Below are positions 59,498-64,000 of a stretch of DNA of 64,000 bases, one piece after another. Both the position numbers and the translations under genes were made by a program. Location: positions 83,043 through 147,042 of the forward strand of contig FR893564.1 in NCBI GenBank assembly GCA_000433675.1, written 5' to 3'. The number at the start of each line of letters is the position of its first letter. Position 1 is the stretch's first letter. Source of the DNA: Clostridium sp. CAG:433. GTDB lineage: Bacteria; Bacillota_I; Bacilli_A; RF39; UBA660. The notes below the pieces were generated by a model, which worked only from the letters and a program-made list of their open reading frames with translations, searched no databases and was not told the DNA's origin.

Positions 59498-60661
59498 ATG
59501 GATTTAACAATAATGGATAATTATGATTTACTTGTGATGAAGATAATACATTATTTTATTGTAAAAGAAAACTATAGTCCTATTATAATAAAAGGAATAG
59601 AAGATGAAATATGGCTTGAAAATAAAAATAATGAATATAGTATTGTTAGAATAGTTACAAGAAAAATCATAAATAAAGAACAATATGATTATGATGTATT
59701 AAAAACAAAACATATAGCAAAACAATTAAAAAGAAAATTATTAGATTTTTCTATGAATGTATTATCTATTTACTTAGATAAAAATTTTTATACAAAAGAA
59801 ATAGATAATTTTGATGATAAATATATTGGAATAGTTGTTAAAGATGAAGATAGTTTTTTAACAAATGAATATATTAAAAAAAGTTATAAAAATGTGGAAG
59901 ATGATTTTAAATATGAAGAAACAGGCTTTGAACTAGTTGGTAGAATTACAAGAGAAATAGAAGAAAAAAATATAAAAGAAGGAAAAGAAAGAGAGAAGTT
60001 TATGAAAAATAGAAAACCAATCGCAACATATGCACTTATATTAATTAATGTTATAGTATTTATACTTATGTATTTATTAGGCAATGGTTCAGAAGACACA
60101 CAAACATTAATTAATTTTGGAGCAAATTATGTAGTTTTAACAAAGGCAGGAGAGTATTATAGAATTATAACATCGGCATTTTTACATATTGGTATATTTC
60201 ATTTATTAATTAATATGTACTCATTATATATTGTTGGAACTCAAGTTGAATACTTTTATGGAAAAGTAAAATATTTAATAATTTATTTCTTTAGTGCAAT
60301 TATGGGATCATTGTTTACAGTTGCATTATCTTCAGCAAATACAGTAGCAGCAGGTGCTTCAGGAGCAATATTTGGTCTTCTTGGTTCAATATTATACTTT
60401 GGAGTTAAATATAGAGGATATATTGGTAACTCTTTGATAAATCAAATTGTACCAGTTGTAATACTAAACTTAATTATTGGATTTACAACTCCTGGAATAG
60501 GAAATGCAGCTCACATTGGTGGACTTATTGGTGGATATCTAATATCTATGGGAGTAGGTATAGGTATTGATAATAGAGAACAAAAAAGTTCTAGAGTAAA
60601 TGGAATAGTAATAAGTGTTATACTTACAATATTCATGATTTATATTGGATTTATGAGATAA
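59498..60661 (+). CDS. Rhomboid-family intramembrane serine protease
   Basis: 387 residues. A cytosolic N-terminal part of about 170 residues (domain as in Bacillus GluP/YqgP relatives) precedes six or seven membrane segments. The nucleophile is in GASGAIFGLLGS near 286, the catalytic His in AHIGGLIGGY near 337, and HLLINMYSLY near 234 is the conserved His-Asn region. It cuts membrane proteins within the bilayer. It is 8 bases after rluD, third gene of the lspA operon. Confidence 0.93.
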   Translation: MDLTIMDNYDLLVMKIIHYFIVKENYSPIIIKGIEDEIWLENKNNEYSIVRIVTRKIINKEQYDYDVLKTKHIAKQLKRKLLDFSMNVLSIYLDKNFYTKEIDNFDDKYIGIVVKDEDSFLTNEYIKKSYKNVEDDFKYEETGFELVGRITREIEEKNIKEGKEREKFMKNRKPIATYALILINVIVFILMYLLGNGSEDTQTLINFGANYVVLTKAGEYYRIITSAFLHIGIFHLLINMYSLYIVGTQVEYFYGKVKYLIIYFFSAIMGSLFTVALSSANTVAAGASGAIFGLLGSILYFGVKYRGYIGNSLINQIVPVVILNLIIGFTTPGIGNAAHIGGLIGGYLISMGVGIGIDNREQKSSRVNGIVISVILTIFMIYIGFMR

Positions 60662-60677
60662 AAAATTATATTTATAA

Positions 60678-60711
60678 AAAAAAGCAGAATTAATTAATTT
60701 TGCTTTTTTTG
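60678..60711 (+). terminator. Terminator of lspA operon
   Basis: AAAGCA / TGCTTT stem with AT-rich extension and seven Ts; an extended -10 (TGCTATAAT) for the next gene directly follows. Confidence 0.8.
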
Positions 60712-60742
60712 TGCTATAATGTTTGAAAAGGAGTGTTTGTAT

Positions 60743-61285
60743 ATGAGAAAGAAGATTATATTTGTTTTAGTTATTATAGTAATTATAATTATAATAGGTT
60801 TTATAGGAATTAATAATTTTTGTAATAGAAAAATTACCTATAAAGAATGTAAAAATAATGAAGTTAAATTAAAATATATAACACATAAATTTACTGGCGA
60901 GTCTGAACATTTTGGATTTGAGACAGGGAATGTAGATTTAGATAAAAATAATTATGAAATACTACTAACAAATTTTAGACAAACTAAAAAGGTAAAGAAT
61001 ATAGATGATTTTAAAATTACTATTTATTTTAATGATAAAGAGTGGTCAAGTAATGAATGGAATAAAAATAAAGATATATCATTTAGAAAGTTTTTAAAAA
61101 ATATAATTGTTTACGAAGAGGATACAGAATATATAGAAGAAAACTCACCAAATTTTAGAAGAAGTTCAGATGCATTTATTGAAACATCACCAGATGAATT
61201 TAAAAGTGCAATAAAGGTTGTAGTAAAATATTGTTATAAAAATAAATGCAATACAGAAAATATGAAAATTAAATTTATTGATTAA
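60743..61285 (+). CDS. Small membrane-anchored protein, unknown
   Basis: 180 residues. One membrane segment (about 5-22) after RKK, then an extracytoplasmic domain with several Cys (CNRK, ECKN, YCYKNKC) that could form disulfides. ATG is chosen for AAGGAG about 10 bases before it. Not recognised. 52 bases before a lipoprotein gene and probably in one unit with it. Confidence 0.65.
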   Translation: MRKKIIFVLVIIVIIIIIGFIGINNFCNRKITYKECKNNEVKLKYITHKFTGESEHFGFETGNVDLDKNNYEILLTNFRQTKKVKNIDDFKITIYFNDKEWSSNEWNKNKDISFRKFLKNIIVYEEDTEYIEENSPNFRRSSDAFIETSPDEFKSAIKVVVKYCYKNKCNTENMKIKFID

Positions 61286-61337
61286 AAATTAAATAAGAGG
61301 GAGGAAATATTAGATTATAATTCTAATATAAGAAAGT

Positions 61338-61886
61338 ATGAAAAAAATTTTAACAATAATTATGATATTATTATGTTTTGTAATAACTGGTTGCAATAAA
61401 AAGGACAATTTTGATCATTATGATTTAAAAGATAAAGATTTGAATACTTATGTACATCATGGTGATGAAAAAGATGAATTATATGCTTTAGCCGATATAA
61501 CACCAGAAGGTTATGAATCATTTATTACAGGTTTATTTTATAAAGTATCAGAAAATGATTATATTTTGTTAGAAAAATTGGAATATAGTAGAAAAGATGC
61601 ATATAAAAATAAAACTATTTATCATTTTTACGAAAATAAATTATATGGCGTTGGCAATGGTGAATCACCAATGATATTTGAAATTGAACTAAATGGAAAA
61701 CAAAGTAAGATGAATGAATTAAAATTTAAAATTAATAGTAAAACAAATCCATTTTTAATCACATCTATTGAAGATATAAAAGATAATAAAATTTTATACT
61801 ATGGCTATGTTACAACAGATAGTGGTAATAATTCTTCAAATATAAATTGTTCATTAAAAACATATGAATGTACTATTGACAAGTAG
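61338..61886 (+). CDS. Lipoprotein, unknown
   Basis: 182 residues. Clear type II signal peptide with lipobox ITGC (Cys at residue 19), so it is anchored on the outer face of the membrane after LspA cleavage. The body is soluble and beta-rich, not recognised. The best ribosome sequence (GGAGG) is about 30 bases upstream, and a TTAGA / TCTAA hairpin in between would bring it nearer the ATG. Confidence 0.75.
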   Translation: MKKILTIIMILLCFVITGCNKKDNFDHYDLKDKDLNTYVHHGDEKDELYALADITPEGYESFITGLFYKVSENDYILLEKLEYSRKDAYKNKTIYHFYENKLYGVGNGESPMIFEIELNGKQSKMNELKFKINSKTNPFLITSIEDIKDNKILYYGYVTTDSGNNSSNINCSLKTYECTIDK

Positions 61887-61901
61887 TAAAATATAAAAAA
61901 T

Positions 61902-61931
61902 AAAACTAGGAATAAAATTTTTCCTAGTTTT
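61902..61931. terminator. Bidirectional terminator
   Basis: AAAACTAGGAA / TTCCTAGTTTT stem between convergent genes. Confidence 0.85.
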
Positions 61932-62853
61932 CATTTAATATTTTTTCTGTATTCTTAAAATTTAACTTAGCAATATTTCTAAGTTTTTCTTTACCAAAAT
62001 TTTGAACTATTTTCTTTCCATAATCATCAACTAAAGTACTTGCACCTTTTGGAATAAATGATCCAAGACTGTTTCCCATTTTTTCAATTTCTTTTAAAAA
62101 TAGATATCTACTTATTATAGAAGAGCAAGCAACAGATAAACATTTATCTTCCGCCTTAGTTGTAAATTTTATTTTTCTAAATACATTAGGTTCGCTTTTT
62201 AAATAATTATAATAATTTCTTTCTGGAGTAAATTGATCTACTACAACCATATCATATACGAAATTATCTTTTTTCATAAGACCTAAAATTGCTTTGTTAT
62301 GATATATTGCTTTAATTTTGTTCATATTATAACCATTATCTTGCATATTATTATATTCTGTGTTAGATATTATTTCTTCTTGATGTGGTATTCTTTTAAT
62401 TATTTCTGGTGCAATTTTTAAAATTTTATCATCAGTAAGTTTTTTTGAATCTCTAACACCTAGTTCTTCAAGGAAAGATATATCTTTTCTATTTACATAA
62501 GATGCACAAACTATAATAGGTCCAAAATAATCACCAGTACCAACTTCGTCAGAACCAATAGAATTAATAAAATAGTAATCAGTTTTATCATCATCAACTT
62601 TTTTTTCTTTTTTAGGTTCTATTGTAACTGGTTTACCATTAAGAATCATTTCAGTTTCTTTCCATATATTCGCATCTATATCTGCACTTATACCTTGAAA
62701 AACGACTTTACCAGATTCATAAAGTGTAATTACAGTATCTGCATCCTTTGCTTGAAATAAAGCATATGCAGGAGTTTTATCTCTTTTTATATATTTATAA
62801 TGTTCACACATTTTATCCATTGTATTTTTACTTATTTTAAATGAAATTGTCAT
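61924..62853 (-). CDS. rnhC: Ribonuclease HIII
   Basis: Removes RNA from RNA-DNA hybrids. 309 residues. N-terminal TBP-like substrate-binding domain (about 1-75), then catalytic GSDEVGTGDYFGP near 100 (acidic pair D102, E103), LGVRDSKKLTD near 135, and VVVDQFTP near 202. KCLSVACSSIISRY near 240 is typical. GAGGTGAT before the ATG. Complete. Confidence 0.96.
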   Translation of the reverse strand: MTISFKISKNTMDKMCEHYKYIKRDKTPAYALFQAKDADTVITLYESGKVVFQGISADIDANIWKETEMILNGKPVTIEPKKEKKVDDDKTDYYFINSIGSDEVGTGDYFGPIIVCASYVNRKDISFLEELGVRDSKKLTDDKILKIAPEIIKRIPHQEEIISNTEYNNMQDNGYNMNKIKAIYHNKAILGLMKKDNFVYDMVVVDQFTPERNYYNYLKSEPNVFRKIKFTTKAEDKCLSVACSSIISRYLFLKEIEKMGNSLGSFIPKGASTLVDDYGKKIVQNFGKEKLRNIAKLNFKNTEKILNEN

Positions 62854-62946
62854 TAAAAAATCACCTCATAAGAATATTTTATCATAAATCTTTATTTTTT
62901 GGTAAAATTATAATATAATTAATATGTAAAGTAAAGGAGAATAGAT

Positions 62947-63639
62947 ATGCTTGACATTATAATTATAATGATAATATTATTTGGTGCGATAGTAGGTTTT
63001 AAAAGGGGAATAATAAAACAAAGTGTAATTACAGTTGGAATGATTTTTGTACTTATACTATCATTTATACTTAAAAATCCTGTATCATCAATAATGTATG
63101 AACATTTACCATTTTTTAGTTTTGGTGGATTATTTGAAAATTTAGCAGTTTTAAATATAATCGTATATGAAGGATTTGCATTTTTATTGGTTTTTTCAGT
63201 ATTAAGTACAATTCTTATTATACTTATAAAAATAAGTTCAGTATTTGAAAAAATATTAAGAGCAACTATAATATTTGCGATTCCATCTAAAATTTTAGGA
63301 GCAATTTTAGGAGCTATAGAATATTATTTAATAGTGTTTATAATATTATTTATATTATCATCACCAATATTTGGACTTAATAATAATAAATTTTTTGCAG
63401 AATCAAATATTAGAAGCTTTATTTTAGAAAAAACACCATTTGTATCTAAAGAGATTGATAGTACAATATCATCATTAAATGATATTAATGATTTAATAAA
63501 AGAAAAAGATAAATTATCAGATTCAGAATTTAATTGTAAATCAATTGATATAATGGAAAAAAATAAAGTTATAGAAAAAGATTCACTTGAATATTTATAT
63601 TCAAAAAATAAAATAACAAAATGTAAAGTGGGAGAGTAA
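62947..63639 (+). CDS. CvpA-family membrane protein
   Basis: 230 residues, four membrane segments in the first 145 residues (opening LDIIIIMIILFGAIVGFKRG is diagnostic), then a cytosolic or extracytoplasmic tail. CvpA is linked to colicin V production and to envelope homeostasis; the mechanism is unknown. AAAGGAG before the ATG. trxA starts 2 bases after the stop. Confidence 0.88.
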   Translation: MLDIIIIMIILFGAIVGFKRGIIKQSVITVGMIFVLILSFILKNPVSSIMYEHLPFFSFGGLFENLAVLNIIVYEGFAFLLVFSVLSTILIILIKISSVFEKILRATIIFAIPSKILGAILGAIEYYLIVFIILFILSSPIFGLNNNKFFAESNIRSFILEKTPFVSKEIDSTISSLNDINDLIKEKDKLSDSEFNCKSIDIMEKNKVIEKDSLEYLYSKNKITKCKVGE

Positions 63640-63641
63640 TT

Positions 63642-63953
63642 ATGAGCGTAAAAATATTAAATAAAGATAATTTTAATAATGAAATAAATGGGGAAATGGT
63701 ATTAGTTGACTTTTTTGCTAAATGGTGTGGACCTTGCAGAATGATATCACCAATAGTAGAAGAATTATCAAATGAAATAAATTATGTTTCATTTTGTAAA
63801 GTTGATGTAGATGAAAGTGGTGAAATTGCAAATACATTTGGAGTACTTAGTATACCAACTTTATTACTATTCAAAGAAGGAAAATTAATATCAAAAAAAG
63901 TTGGATTTCAAAGTAAAGATGAATTAACAAGTTGGATAAATGAAAATAAATAA
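63642..63953 (+). CDS. trxA: Thioredoxin
   Basis: 103-residue disulfide reductase of the cytoplasm. Active site WCGPC at residues 28-32, FAKW before it, and the conserved cis-proline in SIPTLLLF near 74. GGGAGAG precedes the ATG, within the end of the CvpA-like gene. The remaining 47 bases of the window show no feature. Confidence 0.97.
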   Translation: MSVKILNKDNFNNEINGEMVLVDFFAKWCGPCRMISPIVEELSNEINYVSFCKVDVDESGEIANTFGVLSIPTLLLFKEGKLISKKVGFQSKDELTSWINENK

Positions 63954-64000
63954 AAGAAAGTTTTTAAAATAAATGAAGTTGTAATATAAAAGTGGACATA

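Noticed and set aside
1..64000. TGA read as Trp (Mollicutes code)
   Set aside because: Long conserved genes such as nifJ, recG and mcrB are unbroken with TGG as the only Trp codon.

Overview
The window is very AT-rich, with genes on both strands but mostly on +, extended -10 (TGnTATAAT) and TTGACA/TATAAT promoters, strong AGGAGG ribosome sites, and terminators made of a short stem plus a T run. Gene content (rpsB-tsf, frr, rpsP-khpA, recG, lspA-rluD, rnhC, a CotE homologue, a pyruvate:ferredoxin oxidoreductase) fits an anaerobic low-GC Firmicute of the Bacilli or Mollicutes-related gut lineages (RF39-like or Erysipelotrichia-like); this placement is inference. The standard code fits: Trp is TGG throughout. 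However, none of the 55 genes outside the mobile element stops with TGA, while two genes inside it do.

Layout. 1-11.4 kb is core chromosome: ribosomal proteins and translation factors, a CotE-like coat protein, KhpA, a zincin-like protein, NifJ, a DUF1653 protein and RecG, with one candidate small RNA on the minus strand at 9.25-9.35 kb. About 11.5-22.95 kb is an integrative mobilizable element. It carries a tyrosine integrase, a MobV relaxase with a palindrome-rich candidate oriT, a RecA-fold replication ATPase with two small accessory genes, an XRE repressor with two matching operators, and a defence cargo: a complete DpnII-type GATC restriction-modification trio, an AIPR protein, an AbiTii protein and a tiny membrane protein. 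It seems to sit in the 3' end of a small RNA gene and to supply a replacement terminator.

23-34 kb is accessory: a one-protein type IIG-like restriction-modification enzyme, a divergent HTH/VWA pair, a small operon with a RelB-Nudix fusion and a MazG-like enzyme, a frameshifted collagen-like surface protein, and a cassette of two related nuclease-fold proteins (one with its catalytic residues, one without) around a DUF2441-like protein. 34-43 kb holds a TetR-controlled YhgE/Pip membrane protein, MtnN, tRNAs and many orphan small genes. 42.7-47.3 kb is an operon of a LOG-like protein with McrB and McrC. 47-52 kb has tRNAs among cell-wall-related and hypothetical genes. 52-64 kb holds a metal-responsive ArsR/P-type ATPase pair, Nudix and ABC export proteins, and housekeeping genes (lspA-rluD-rhomboid, rnhC, cvpA-like, trxA).

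At least four separate anti-invader modules (DpnII, AIPR/AbiTii, type IIG, McrBC) and one candidate undescribed cassette (31.3-34.0 kb) lie within 24 kb, so the middle of the window acts as a defence region.
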